DNA of 64,000 bases from Glaciecola nitratireducens FR1064 (GTDB lineage Bacteria > Pseudomonadota > Gammaproteobacteria > Enterobacterales > Alteromonadaceae). The stretch spans positions 2,914,001 through 2,978,000 of the forward strand of contig NC_016041.1 of NCBI RefSeq assembly GCF_000226565.1. Reading direction: 5' to 3'. The notes beneath the pieces were generated by a model, which saw only the letters and a list, made by a program, of their open reading frames with translations, searched no databases and had not been told where the DNA came from. The position numbers were made by a program, and so were the translations under genes. How positions within the stretch are numbered: the first letter of the stretch is position 1; each line of letters begins with the position of its first letter. This document shows, one piece after another, positions 37,265-46,205 of the stretch.

Positions 37265-37365
37265 AGATTTTCCCATATTATATTTTGAAGAAGGCTAGAA
37301 ACAGCGAATAGCATAGCCTTCATTTAGCGCGGCCACATAATATCTACATTTTAAATTATGGCAAG

Positions 37366-38178
37366 TTAAAAAAACTGATACACCAAGGAAATGCTTGTTT
37401 CAGTGCTCAAATCATCATTTACCTGCAGTGTACTGTCATTATAAATCATCACAAAAGACAGTTTCATTGCTAACGATTCAATAATACTGGTGGTCAGAGT
37501 CGTTTCAGACCGTGAGCGATTAGTCTCCTGCCCCGCCTCCGTGCTAACAAATTGTCTGAACTTAGCAGTATCATTCAGCTCCAAGCGATAATCAAGAGAC
37601 GCTCTTACGATCATTTCATTGAAAGTATCGTAGGATTTGTGATTTTCTTCGTCTATTATTTCTCGTTCAGCATAGGAATAGCCGGGCCCAACACTGTATC
37701 TCAATTGGCTCTCTTCACTTTTCCAAGCGTGTGAACTCCAACCTGCAGCAACCGCGGCTTGATAACGAAAACCATTAAACCGATTGTCATCATATTCGCC
37801 ATAAAGAAACAGCCTATTGTTTTTTGAAGGCAGCTTGTAATCTAACTGGGCATTTACCAAAAATCGCTGAGCGGTTACAACAGTGCTTCCATCAACTTCA
37901 TTCTGCTGATAGGCGATTTCGCTATAATAACGGTTACTCCACTGAGGCATTTCATGCTCTGAAGTAAGTGCTCCTTTGAATGTAGATGTATTGGTATTGC
38001 CACTGGCCGTCAGGACGCCCAGCTCACCGCTAAGCGTTACTTCTTTTGGGTTTTCTTTTTGTCTTTTTTCTTTCAGATACAACTTTTTCAAGAGATCACT
38101 GGACGCACTTGCCTGAAACGACAAAGTGAGGGTCACACAAAAACACCCCAATGGGGTGAGTAATTTTAATTTAGACAT
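37366..38178 (-). CDS. DUF481 (YdiY-like) outer-membrane protein B
   Basis: The 270-residue paralogue of the next gene has a signal peptide (cleavage around ASA), a charged KEKRQKENPKE insertion after it, and the same barrel blocks: ELGVLTASGNTNTSTFKGAL, RLFLYGEYDDNRFNGFRYQ and YSVGPGYSYAER. The C-terminus SISLVYQFF is again of the outer-membrane type. The pair arose by tandem duplication and has diverged well. It lies about 100 bp from gene A on the same strand. Confidence 0.85.
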   Translation of the reverse strand: MSKLKLLTPLGCFCVTLTLSFQASASSDLLKKLYLKEKRQKENPKEVTLSGELGVLTASGNTNTSTFKGALTSEHEMPQWSNRYYSEIAYQQNEVDGSTVVTAQRFLVNAQLDYKLPSKNNRLFLYGEYDDNRFNGFRYQAAVAAGWSSHAWKSEESQLRYSVGPGYSYAEREIIDEENHKSYDTFNEMIVRASLDYRLELNDTAKFRQFVSTEAGQETNRSRSETTLTTSIIESLAMKLSFVMIYNDSTLQVNDDLSTETSISLVYQFF

Positions 38179-38202
38179 GTTGTTGGTATAGCTATTCAGT
38201 GT

Positions 38203-39030
38203 TTACGAATTTATCAGGTTCGCAATATTAGAAGTTTCCAAGCGCGAATAGTTTATGATCATATCATAATCTTCATCGCTCAAGCCAACAGTCTCTATAG
38301 CTTGATTATTAATTTGAGGGAGACTTTCAAGGTCAATATCCTTACCTTCGCATTCACACATTGCTATTGCGAAATAAACGATGCTTTCTTCCAAGTTCAT
38401 TCTTCCGCTAGGCGGATGCTTTAATCCTTTTAAGGGAATAAAAAGTGATTGTGGGAGCTTCCATTCCTCAATAATGTGGCCGCTGCACTCTGGAAAAGTA
38501 AAGCCAAAGTGTTTCATTTGCTTAGCTAACGGTGCACATATTTCTGTGTCATTCTGATACTTTGCATATGCCTTCGCGTGCTTACTAGCCACAATGAGTT
38601 CGCTCAGACCTTGCAGGATACCTAAAACAAAGAAGCGCTCGCTTCCCCTTGACTGCGTTTGTAGAGCAATACATTTAGCAATCACGCCGCACATTACCGC
38701 TTTTTGCCAATAGTCGGCAAAATCTATAGTGGTTGAATTAAACGTTTTGAAAGCAATGTTGGCTGTTTCTGCAATCGAAATATTGTACGCAGCCTCACCG
38801 CCAATGACATTAAGTGCCTTTGGCACTGTTTCAATTTGGCTGGGAAACCTGAACAAGGCACTGTTCGCTAATTTTAATATTTTTGCACTTAACGAAGGGT
38901 CGACAGAAATTAATTGCGCTATGTCAGTTAAGTCTTTTCTCGTGTCATCTAAGGCAACCCTCAAGTTCACGCAGGTGTCTGGAAGAGTAAACGATTTTGA
39001 CGCAAATTTAACAAGAGGCTTAATTGGCAT
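38203..39030 (-). CDS. HDOD domain signalling protein
   Basis: The 275-residue protein is made mostly of an HDOD domain (about 10-200). The typical motifs are ISVDPSLSAKILKLANSALF and ETVPKALNVIGGEAAYNI. HDOD proteins are HD-related domains that usually lack catalytic metal residues and act as signalling adaptors, often with c-di-GMP enzymes. No second domain is present. ATG 39030 (MPIKPLVKF) is used; the frame extends to a TTG at 39054. Cytosolic; partner unknown. Confidence 0.82.
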   Translation of the reverse strand: MPIKPLVKFASKSFTLPDTCVNLRVALDDTRKDLTDIAQLISVDPSLSAKILKLANSALFRFPSQIETVPKALNVIGGEAAYNISIAETANIAFKTFNSTTIDFADYWQKAVMCGVIAKCIALQTQSRGSERFFVLGILQGLSELIVASKHAKAYAKYQNDTEICAPLAKQMKHFGFTFPECSGHIIEEWKLPQSLFIPLKGLKHPPSGRMNLEESIVYFAIAMCECEGKDIDLESLPQINNQAIETVGLSDEDYDMIINYSRLETSNIANLINS

Positions 39031-39193
39031 AGTTCCGATCTTAGTTCTGTACAATGCGTGGAGTATATATTAACCAAATTTTTGTAGGGTGGTAACAACA
39101 ATACCTTGCACAAGTAATCTATACCTTTAACCAGTGGCGTGACCTTAAGTTGTCTATTTATTTGGCTTTTTTTTCAGAAGTAGCAAAATCAAA

Positions 39194-39445
39194 TTAAAAT
39201 AAATCTTGCTGTTCACCTGCTGAATGCTGTGGTTTTGACTCTGCTTGCTTGCGCAACCATGACTGCTTACGACGACTGCATGCTTTTACAATGATGCGTT
39301 TAGTTTGATCATCGATATCCAGCCAATGAAGCCGTTCCTCACGACTTCTAAAGCAGCCTTTGCAATAGCCTCGCGGCCCTGATTGGCAAACACCGATACA
39401 TGGGCTTGGGATAGCAAAAAACTCTAGCTGCTGCATATCGCTCAT
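39194..39445 (-). CDS. DUF1289 small cysteine-rich protein, second copy
   Basis: The protein of about 83 residues has the four-Cys motif PCIGVCQSGPRGYCKGCFR (C-x3-C-x7-C-x2-C) followed by REERLHWLDID, the DUF1289 signature. It differs from the copy at 35536 by a longer basic tail (CSRRKQSWLRKQ). The exact start is uncertain (ATG 39445, ATG 39436 or TTG 39466). It is followed on the right by the long inverted repeats. Confidence 0.82.
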   Translation of the reverse strand: MSDMQQLEFFAIPSPCIGVCQSGPRGYCKGCFRSREERLHWLDIDDQTKRIIVKACSRRKQSWLRKQAESKPQHSAGEQQDLF

Positions 39446-39665
39446 AATGACAAGGGTCTCACTCAATGGTGTGCTTTCTTACAATCGCGAATTTATTTTT
39501 AACACACAATTACCCTGCTTGTGAATCAAATAAAAACTGTTGATGCTGATATTTTTGAATACATGACTTTCTAGTACGACATCTCGAACGAAAAAGTGCT
39601 GTTTGACTCATCATACATCCCTGTTGACTCATCGGCATCGCTGTTGGCTTTTCATGGGCCGCAAT

Positions 39666-39777
39666 CTATAAAGGAATCCCCTTCACTTGCCAAAATACGC
39701 TGTTCGTCATCCTGACCGCTTACAAAGGACGTCCTGTCCTTTGAAAATTTTGGCAAGTGAAGGGGATGCCTTTATAG
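39666..39777. repeat. Long nested hairpin 1 (31-bp arms)
   Basis: The arms 39666-39696 and 39747-39777 are inverted copies with one mismatch. The loop holds a second hairpin (CAAAGGAC 39723-39730 with GTCCTTTG 39736-39743). It is far larger than a terminator and has no T-tract. It lies in a 650-bp region with no gene. Confidence 0.85.
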
Positions 39778-39824
39778 CTTGCTAGTTATGTGCGCTGTTG
39801 TCGCTAGGGGGTTGATTTTAAGCC

Positions 39825-39899
39825 ATGCCGATATAACAAATCAGGCACCATGGGGAAGTATTAAAACACGATGCCAATACAGCAAACCAGGCGCCACGG
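39825..39899 (+). repeat. Two imperfect 29-nt direct repeats between the hairpins
   Basis: The units at 39825-39853 and 39871-39899 agree at most positions (consensus ATGCCRATAYARCAAAYCAG, then GCRCCAYGG) and are spaced 46 nt start to start. The differences are mostly transitions. Confidence 0.7.
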
Positions 39900-39905
39900 C
39901 GCGAT

Positions 39906-40047
39906 AAGTCATAGAGAGGGGGCGTTGGAGGTGGGTTCACCCCAACAGACCTTCTAATGGCAAGGATGCCATTAGAGAGCGGCCAGGGATGGCGAACAGC
40001 GGGTCTGTTGGGGTGAACCCACCTCCGACGCCCCCTCTCTATGACTT
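39906..40047. repeat. Long nested hairpin 2 (46-bp arms)
   Basis: The arms 39906-39951 and 40002-40047 are inverted copies with a single difference that would be a G-U pair in RNA. The 50-nt loop contains a 10-bp hairpin (39953-39962 with 39967-39976). It has the same architecture as hairpin 1. It stands 66 bp beyond the lpd stop, just after the lpd terminator. Confidence 0.9.
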
Positions 40048-40056
40048 TTTCTTAAG

Positions 40057-40090
40057 CAAAAAAAAGCCGATACTGCAAAAGTATCGGCTT
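40057..40090 (-). terminator. Terminator of the pdhR-aceEF-lpd operon
   Basis: A 10-bp stem (AAGCCGATAC 40064-40073 with GTATCGGCTT 40081-40090) is followed on the minus strand by a run of T. It lies 24 bp past the lpd stop codon. Confidence 0.9.
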
Positions 40091-40113
40091 GGTGTTTACA
40101 ACCTAAAGCAATG

Positions 40114-41532
40114 TTATTTTTTCTTGGCTTTTGGGTTTGGCATATCTGTGATGCTGCCTTCGAATATTTCAGCTGCAAGGCCAATTGATTCGTTTAACGT
40201 TGGGTGAGCGTGGATAGTTAATGCGATATCTTCAGCATCAGCTCCCATTTCAATCGCTAGACCGATTTCACCTAACATTTCGCCAGCATTAGTACCAATA
40301 ATGGCACCACCGATGATGCGACCTGAATCTTTTTCAAAAATCAGTTTGGTCAAACCATCAGTTGCGGCAGATGCAATTGCGCGACCAGATGCAGCCCATG
40401 GGAATGTGGCAGCTTCGTAGTTAACGCCTTGCTCTTTCGCTTCTTTTTCTGTCAAACCAACCCAAGCGACTTCTGGCTCAGTATAGGCAACCGAAGGAAT
40501 GCATTTTGGATCAAAGTAATGCTTCTTACCCGCAATGACTTCAGCAGCCACGTGGCCTTCGTGAACCGCTTTGTGAGCAAGCATCGGCTGGCCAACAAGA
40601 TCACCAATCGCAAAAATGTTCGAAACATTTGTGCGCATTTGTTTATCAACGTCGATGAAACCACGATCAGTTACCGTCACGCCAGCTTTCTCAGCAGCAA
40701 CAAGCGAACCATTTGGCTTACGACCCACAGCAACCAGTACTCGATCGTAACGTACCGGTTCAGCAGGTGCTTGCTTGCCTTCAAACGTGACATACAATCC
40801 GTCATCTTTAGCTTCAACATTGGTCACTTTAGTTTCAAGCATCGTGTTGAATTTGTCTTTGATGGTTTTCATGTACATTTTGACAATGTCTTTGTCAGCA
40901 GCAGGCATCAACTGATCTAAAAACTCAACAACGTCAATCTTTGAACCTAAGGCATGGTAAACAGTACCCATTTCAAGACCGATGATACCGCCACCCAAAA
41001 CAAGCATTTTGCCAGGGATGTCGCGCATTTCTAATGCACCAGTTGAATCGATTACGCGCTCGTCATCTGGAACAAACGGTAGATTAACCGGTTCAGAACC
41101 TGCTGCGATAATTGCATTGTCAAACGTAATTGTCGTTTTACCGTCGTTACCTTCAACTTCAATAGTGTTGGATCCAGTAAATTTACCATAGCCCTGCACG
41201 TGTTTTACTTTGCGCATTTTTGACATGCCAGCAAGACCCTTGGTCAATTGCGTGACAACGCTGTCTTTCCAATCGCGAATTTTGTCTAGATCGAACGTGG
41301 GTTCGCCAAAAGTGACACCGTGAGCAGATAGGTGCTTAGCCTCTTGGATCACTTTAGCAACGTGCAATAGTGCTTTCGAAGGAATACAACCTACGTTTAA
41401 GCACACACCACCGAGCGTTTCACGAACGTCTACGATAACTGTATCTATGCCTAAATCGGCTGCTCTGAATGCTGCAGAATATCCACCAGGACCTGCGCCT
41501 AGTACGACCAACTGAGTTTTAATCTCGCTCAT
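40114..41532 (-). CDS. lpd: Dihydrolipoamide dehydrogenase (E3)
   Basis: The 472-residue FAD enzyme reoxidises lipoyl groups and reduces NAD. It is shared by pyruvate and 2-oxoglutarate dehydrogenases and by the glycine cleavage system. The FAD motif GAGPGG is at residues 12-17; the redox disulfide is Cys44/Cys49 in GGVCLNVGCIPS; the NAD site is LVLGGGIIGLEMG; and the C-terminal active His-Glu is in IHAHPTLNES. It is the last gene of the pdh operon, 111 bp after aceF. Confidence 0.98.
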   Translation of the reverse strand: MSEIKTQLVVLGAGPGGYSAAFRAADLGIDTVIVDVRETLGGVCLNVGCIPSKALLHVAKVIQEAKHLSAHGVTFGEPTFDLDKIRDWKDSVVTQLTKGLAGMSKMRKVKHVQGYGKFTGSNTIEVEGNDGKTTITFDNAIIAAGSEPVNLPFVPDDERVIDSTGALEMRDIPGKMLVLGGGIIGLEMGTVYHALGSKIDVVEFLDQLMPAADKDIVKMYMKTIKDKFNTMLETKVTNVEAKDDGLYVTFEGKQAPAEPVRYDRVLVAVGRKPNGSLVAAEKAGVTVTDRGFIDVDKQMRTNVSNIFAIGDLVGQPMLAHKAVHEGHVAAEVIAGKKHYFDPKCIPSVAYTEPEVAWVGLTEKEAKEQGVNYEAATFPWAASGRAIASAATDGLTKLIFEKDSGRIIGGAIIGTNAGEMLGEIGLAIEMGADAEDIALTIHAHPTLNESIGLAAEIFEGSITDMPNPKAKKK

Positions 41533-41643
41533 TATGACCTCAAAATTATATGATTAGATGCTTGCTTCGCGCGGATCTTACCGATTCGCGCGTCAACCTG
41601 CAAAATTTTTTGTTTTAAGAGCAAACTGCTCCCAAAAAAAGTT

Positions 41644-43422
41644 TTATAACAAAATACGTCTTAAGTCTGACAATGCACCACTTACGTGAACCGCAAAGCG
41701 CGCGGCCATTGCACCATCAATCACGCGATGGTCATATGACAACGACAACGGCAACATTAAACGAGGCTCAAAGTCTTTACCATTCCACTTTGGTTTTATC
41801 TCTGATTTAGAAACGCCCAAAATGGCCACGTCCGGCGCATTTACAATTGGCGTAAATGCCGTGCCGCCAATACCGCCCAAGCTAGAGATAGTGAAACAAC
41901 TGCCCTGCATATCTGCCGATTTTAATTTGCCGTCTCTGGCCTTAACACTGATTTCCATTAACTCTTTAGAAATTTCCATGATGCCTTTTTTATCAACATC
42001 ACGAACAACTGGAACCACTAAGCCCCCAGGGGTATCTACAGCAATGCCGATATGGAAATATTTTTTCATTACTAAAGCTTCGCCAGATTCAGACAAACTA
42101 CTGTTGAATGCTGGATATTCTTTCATTGCATCGGCAACGGCTTTCATCATAAAGACGAGCGGTGTGATTTTCACGCCAAGCTTGCGCTTTTCAGCGATCG
42201 CGTTTTGTTCCTTTCGGAACTCTTCTAGTTCGGTAATATCTGCTTCGTCAAACTGAGTAACGTGCGGAATAGTGACCCAATTTCGATGTAGATTAGGACC
42301 CGAAAGTTTTTGAATGCGCGTTAATGGCACCTCTTCAACTTCACCAAACTTGGCAAAATCGACTTTAGGCTGCGCCAACACTTGTAAACCGCCGCCTGTA
42401 TTGCCAGAACCTGCTGAACTGCCTGGATTCATCTTCGGACGTGAAAGTTCATATTTAACGAACGACTGCACATCTTCTTTTTGAACACGGTTTTTACGTC
42501 CTGAGCCTTCAACCTGTGTAAGGTCAACGCCAAACTCACGCGCTAAACGACGAACCGAAGGCGATGCATGTACTTTGCCTGTGCTTACCTTACCACCCGC
42601 TGACGGATGATGGGGTACTGGCGGTGCCTTTTGTGTTTGCGCTGGTGCACTGCTTGTATCTGACGATTTTGAAGATGATTCAGAAGAACTATTATCAGAC
42701 TTGCTGGCAGCCGCATCACTTGAATCTTCAGTGCTCGAATCAGTATCGTCTTCACTTGAATCTGCTTCATCATCTTCAACTTCTAACATCAATACCAGTG
42801 AGCCTTTGGATACTTTATCGCCAACTTTTACAGATAAGCTAACAATTTTACCACCTTCAGGTGCTGGCACGTCCATTGTTGCCTTATCAGTTTCAAGCGT
42901 AATTAGCCCGTCTTCTGCTGCAACCGTGTCACCCTCGGCAACTAAAAGTTCTATAATTTCTACGTCAGTGGCATCGCCGATATCTGGCACCGTCACTTCA
43001 ATTGTTTTGCTGCCACTTGATTTAGATTTAGCTGCTTTAGATTCTTCTGATTTTGAAGATGCTGACTTGGAATCCTCTGATTTAGCATTTTCTTTTTTAC
43101 TATCATCCGATTTAGCTTCTTCTTTCTTACTATCATCCGATTCAGTTTTTTCAGATTTACTTTCATCATCGTTTGATTCCGCAGCGCCAGACTCCATTTG
43201 ACCTAACACATCGCCTTGCTTAATTTTGTCACCTACTTTTACCTTAAGTGACTTAATCGTGCCGGCTTCAGTGCACGGAATATCCATACTGGCTTTGTCA
43301 CTTTCAACCGTCACAATTGATGCTTCTACATCAACTGAATCGCCTTCGGCAACTAAGATCTCAATAACTTCAACTTCATCTTCGCCAACATCAGGAACAA
43401 TAATGTCTATTAAATTTGCCAT
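41644..43422 (-). CDS. aceF: Pyruvate dehydrogenase E2, dihydrolipoamide acetyltransferase
   Basis: The 592-residue core subunit of pyruvate dehydrogenase transfers acetyl from lipoate to CoA. It has two N-terminal lipoyl domains with lipoylated Lys43 (VESDKASMD) and Lys180 (ETDKATMDVP). The peripheral-subunit-binding domain follows (about 288-325, HASPSVRRLAREFGVDL). The catalytic domain has the active-site His565 in SYDHRVIDG. The linkers are rich in Ser, Lys, Glu and Asp (78-138 and about 218-270) rather than Ala and Pro as in Escherichia coli. It is encoded 15 bp after aceE. Confidence 0.97.
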   Translation of the reverse strand: MANLIDIIVPDVGEDEVEVIEILVAEGDSVDVEASIVTVESDKASMDIPCTEAGTIKSLKVKVGDKIKQGDVLGQMESGAAESNDDESKSEKTESDDSKKEEAKSDDSKKENAKSEDSKSASSKSEESKAAKSKSSGSKTIEVTVPDIGDATDVEIIELLVAEGDTVAAEDGLITLETDKATMDVPAPEGGKIVSLSVKVGDKVSKGSLVLMLEVEDDEADSSEDDTDSSTEDSSDAAASKSDNSSSESSSKSSDTSSAPAQTQKAPPVPHHPSAGGKVSTGKVHASPSVRRLAREFGVDLTQVEGSGRKNRVQKEDVQSFVKYELSRPKMNPGSSAGSGNTGGGLQVLAQPKVDFAKFGEVEEVPLTRIQKLSGPNLHRNWVTIPHVTQFDEADITELEEFRKEQNAIAEKRKLGVKITPLVFMMKAVADAMKEYPAFNSSLSESGEALVMKKYFHIGIAVDTPGGLVVPVVRDVDKKGIMEISKELMEISVKARDGKLKSADMQGSCFTISSLGGIGGTAFTPIVNAPDVAILGVSKSEIKPKWNGKDFEPRLMLPLSLSYDHRVIDGAMAARFAVHVSGALSDLRRILL

Positions 43423-43437
43423 ATTTATTCTCCCTAA

Positions 43438-46110
43438 TTAAGCGTAAAGCGGATTAATTTTATCTGGGTCAATACCCAAATCCTTAATCGCTTTTGCAAG
43501 TGCTTTCTTATCAAAATCACCTGCTTTGTAAAGCTCGTACAGCGCTGCATACGCAACGTTGTTGGCATCTACTTCAAAGTGACTACGTAAATTTTCACGG
43601 CTATCTGAACGACCAAAGCCATCGGTGCCTAGCACACGGTATGCGCCAGGTACAAATGCTCTGGCTTGTTCGCCATAGGCTTTAATGTAATCGGTAGCGA
43701 CTATCGTTGGGCCATCGTTTCCATCAGACAATACTTCCGTTATGTAAGGAACGCGTGCTTTTTTATCAATGTTTCGCATGTTCCAACGTTCGCAATCAAT
43801 GCCGTCACGAGTCAATTCGTTGAAAGAGGTCACACTGTAAACTTCTGATTCAACATCGTACTTTTCAGCAAGAAGCTCAGCCGCTTTACGAACTTGCACT
43901 AATATGGTGCCTGAACCGAGCAGTTTTACTTTAAGTTTCGCTTTCTTGGCGCCAACTGTATCTAACTTATAGATACCTTTGATGATGCCTTCCTCGCAGC
44001 CTTTCGGCATTTCAGGCTGTACATAGTTTTCGTTCATAACCGTCATGTAGTAGAACACGTTTTCTTGCTCTTCTAACATTCTGCGACAGCCATCTTGCGT
44101 GATCACAGCAACTTCATACCCATAGGTTGGATCGTAGCTGATGCAGTTTGGTATCAAACCAGCCTGCACATGTGAATGACCATCTTGATGCTGCAAACCT
44201 TCGCCGTTTAGCGTCGTTCTGCCTGCTGTGCCGCCCACTAGGAAACCACGACATTGGCTATCACCTGCAGCCCACGCCATATCGCCCACACGTTGGAAAC
44301 CGAACATCGAGTAGTAAATGTAAACCGGCAGCATCGGCAAATCATTCGTAGAGTAAGAAGTACCAGCAGCAACGAATGACGACATTGCGCCTAACTCGTT
44401 AATGCCTTCTTGCAGTACTTGGCCTTCTTTGTCTTCACGATAGTAAGCAACTTGGTCTTTATCTTGTGGAATGTACTTCTGACCCGAGTTGGAATAAATC
44501 CCTACTTGACGGAATAAGCCTTCCATACCAAACGTGCGCGCTTCATCAGGAATAATTGGCACTACGTTTTTACCCATCTGCTTGTCTTTCAACAGAACAG
44601 TGAGAACGCGAACAAAGGCCATTGTCGTGGAAATCTCACGGTCGCCCGACCCTTTAGTAATCGCATCAAATGCTTTTAATGGCGGAGCCGGTAAGTCGTG
44701 AGTACTCTTGGCCAAGCGCACTGGCATATAACCATGCAAAGCTTCACGTTTTTCACGTAAATACTTCATTTCAGGGCTATCGTCATCAAACTTGAAATAA
44801 GGTAAGTTTTCAACTTCTTCATTAGATAAAGGAATGTTCAAACGATCGCGATAATGCATCACGCTTTCGTGATCCATCTTCTTCACGTTGTGTGCAATGT
44901 TTTTACCTTCACCCGCTGCACCCATGCCGTAACCTTTCACAGTTTTAGCAAGGATAACTTGTGGACGACCCACCGTTTCTGTTGCGCGTTTGTAAGCGGC
45001 ATAAACTTTAACAGGATCGTGTCCCCCACGGTTCAAGCGCCAAATATCCTCATCAGACATGTTAGCAACCATATCTTTTAACTCAGGGTATTTGCCGAAG
45101 AAGTTCTCGCGGGTATATGCTCCGCCTTTAGCCTTGAAGTTCTGGTATTCGCCGTCGACGGTTTCATTCATAACATCGAGCAATTTACCTGAGGTGTCGC
45201 GGGCTAGCAGTGAATCCCAGTAACGACCCCAAATCACTTTAATAACTTCCCAACCTGCGCCGCGGAAAGTGCCTTCAAGTTCTTGGATAATTTTACCATT
45301 ACCACGAACCGGACCATCCAAACGCTGCAAGTTACAGTTGATAACGAAAGTTAAATTATCTAGTCCTTCACGAGAAGCTAAACCAATAGCTCCTAATGAT
45401 TCAGGCTCATCAACTTCACCGTCACCCATGAAGCACCAAACGCGCTGATCAGAACAATCTTTCAGACCACGGTTAGTGAGATATTTCAAGAAGCGTGCTA
45501 AATAGATAGCCTGCATTGGACCTAAGCCCATCGATACCGTAGGGAACTGCCAGAAATCGGGCATTAATTTTGGATGCGGGTAAGAAGACAAGCCCTCGCC
45601 GCCCACTTCTTGTCTGAACATGTCTAACTGACCTTCAGACAAACGACCCTCAATAAAAGCACGAGAATAAATACCCGGCGATACGTGACCTTGCACGAAC
45701 AAATAATCACCACCGTCTTTATCATTCGGCGCACGGAAGAAGTTATTAAAGCCCACATCGTAAAGCATTGCAGATGAGGCAAAGCTTGAGATATGCCCGC
45801 CTAAATCTAGGTCTTTTTTTGAGCCTCGCAGCACCATCATCATTGCATTCCAGCGAATGGCGTTACGAATTTTAGCTTCGATAGTTTGGTCACCAGGCAT
45901 GTTCGGTTCTTGGCCCGCAGGAATGGTGTTGATGTACGCAGTAGTTGAGTCGTAAGGCAAGTGTGCCCCGCTGCGTCGGGCTTTTTCAATTAAGGACTCA
46001 AGCAAAAAATGAGCGCGATCAATACCCTCTTCTGCTAAAACTGCTTCAAGTGCGTCTAACCATTCTTGCGTTTCTGTTGGATCCACGTCGGGATGCATCA
46101 CATCGGTCAT
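43438..46110 (-). CDS. aceE: Pyruvate dehydrogenase E1 component
   Basis: The 890-residue homodimeric thiamine diphosphate enzyme decarboxylates pyruvate and acetylates E2. The ThDP motif is visible as GDGEVDEPESLGAIGLAS...INCNLQRLDG; the N-terminus VDPTETQEWLDALEAV is the usual E2-binding segment. It is the second gene of the operon after pdhR. The length agrees with the gammaproteobacterial family. Confidence 0.98.
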   Translation of the reverse strand: MTDVMHPDVDPTETQEWLDALEAVLAEEGIDRAHFLLESLIEKARRSGAHLPYDSTTAYINTIPAGQEPNMPGDQTIEAKIRNAIRWNAMMMVLRGSKKDLDLGGHISSFASSAMLYDVGFNNFFRAPNDKDGGDYLFVQGHVSPGIYSRAFIEGRLSEGQLDMFRQEVGGEGLSSYPHPKLMPDFWQFPTVSMGLGPMQAIYLARFLKYLTNRGLKDCSDQRVWCFMGDGEVDEPESLGAIGLASREGLDNLTFVINCNLQRLDGPVRGNGKIIQELEGTFRGAGWEVIKVIWGRYWDSLLARDTSGKLLDVMNETVDGEYQNFKAKGGAYTRENFFGKYPELKDMVANMSDEDIWRLNRGGHDPVKVYAAYKRATETVGRPQVILAKTVKGYGMGAAGEGKNIAHNVKKMDHESVMHYRDRLNIPLSNEEVENLPYFKFDDDSPEMKYLREKREALHGYMPVRLAKSTHDLPAPPLKAFDAITKGSGDREISTTMAFVRVLTVLLKDKQMGKNVVPIIPDEARTFGMEGLFRQVGIYSNSGQKYIPQDKDQVAYYREDKEGQVLQEGINELGAMSSFVAAGTSYSTNDLPMLPVYIYYSMFGFQRVGDMAWAAGDSQCRGFLVGGTAGRTTLNGEGLQHQDGHSHVQAGLIPNCISYDPTYGYEVAVITQDGCRRMLEEQENVFYYMTVMNENYVQPEMPKGCEEGIIKGIYKLDTVGAKKAKLKVKLLGSGTILVQVRKAAELLAEKYDVESEVYSVTSFNELTRDGIDCERWNMRNIDKKARVPYITEVLSDGNDGPTIVATDYIKAYGEQARAFVPGAYRVLGTDGFGRSDSRENLRSHFEVDANNVAYAALYELYKAGDFDKKALAKAIKDLGIDPDKINPLYA

Positions 46111-46140
46111 GGTGCTTTCCTATATTATATTTTAACGATA

Positions 46141-46164
46141 AACGAGGCTAACTGAAGCCTCGTT
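46141..46164 (-). promoter_or_regulatory. Stem-loop between pdhR and aceE
   Basis: An 8-bp perfect stem (AACGAGGC with GCCTCGTT) with an 8-nt loop lies in the pdhR-aceE gap, without a T-tract. It could stabilise the aceE mRNA 5' end or act as a leaky attenuator. Confidence 0.4.
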
Positions 46165-46205
46165 GTGTTTGCCTAAGGTCATACCGACTCTTGCGTAAGT
46201 CGTAT

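Noticed and set aside
39825-39899. Direct repeats as a CRISPR array
   Set aside because: Only two imperfect units with a 17-nt spacer and no cas genes.
39666-40047. Long hairpins as ordinary terminators
   Set aside because: Arms are far too long, there is no T-tract, and the lpd terminator is a separate hairpin.
40429-40920. 163-codon plus-strand frame opposite lpd
   Set aside because: Lpd motifs are intact on the minus strand; the frame has no family features.
42564-43201. Plus-strand frames of 92 and 166 codons inside aceF
   Set aside because: Antisense shadows of the low-complexity linkers and lipoyl domains of a clearly coding gene.
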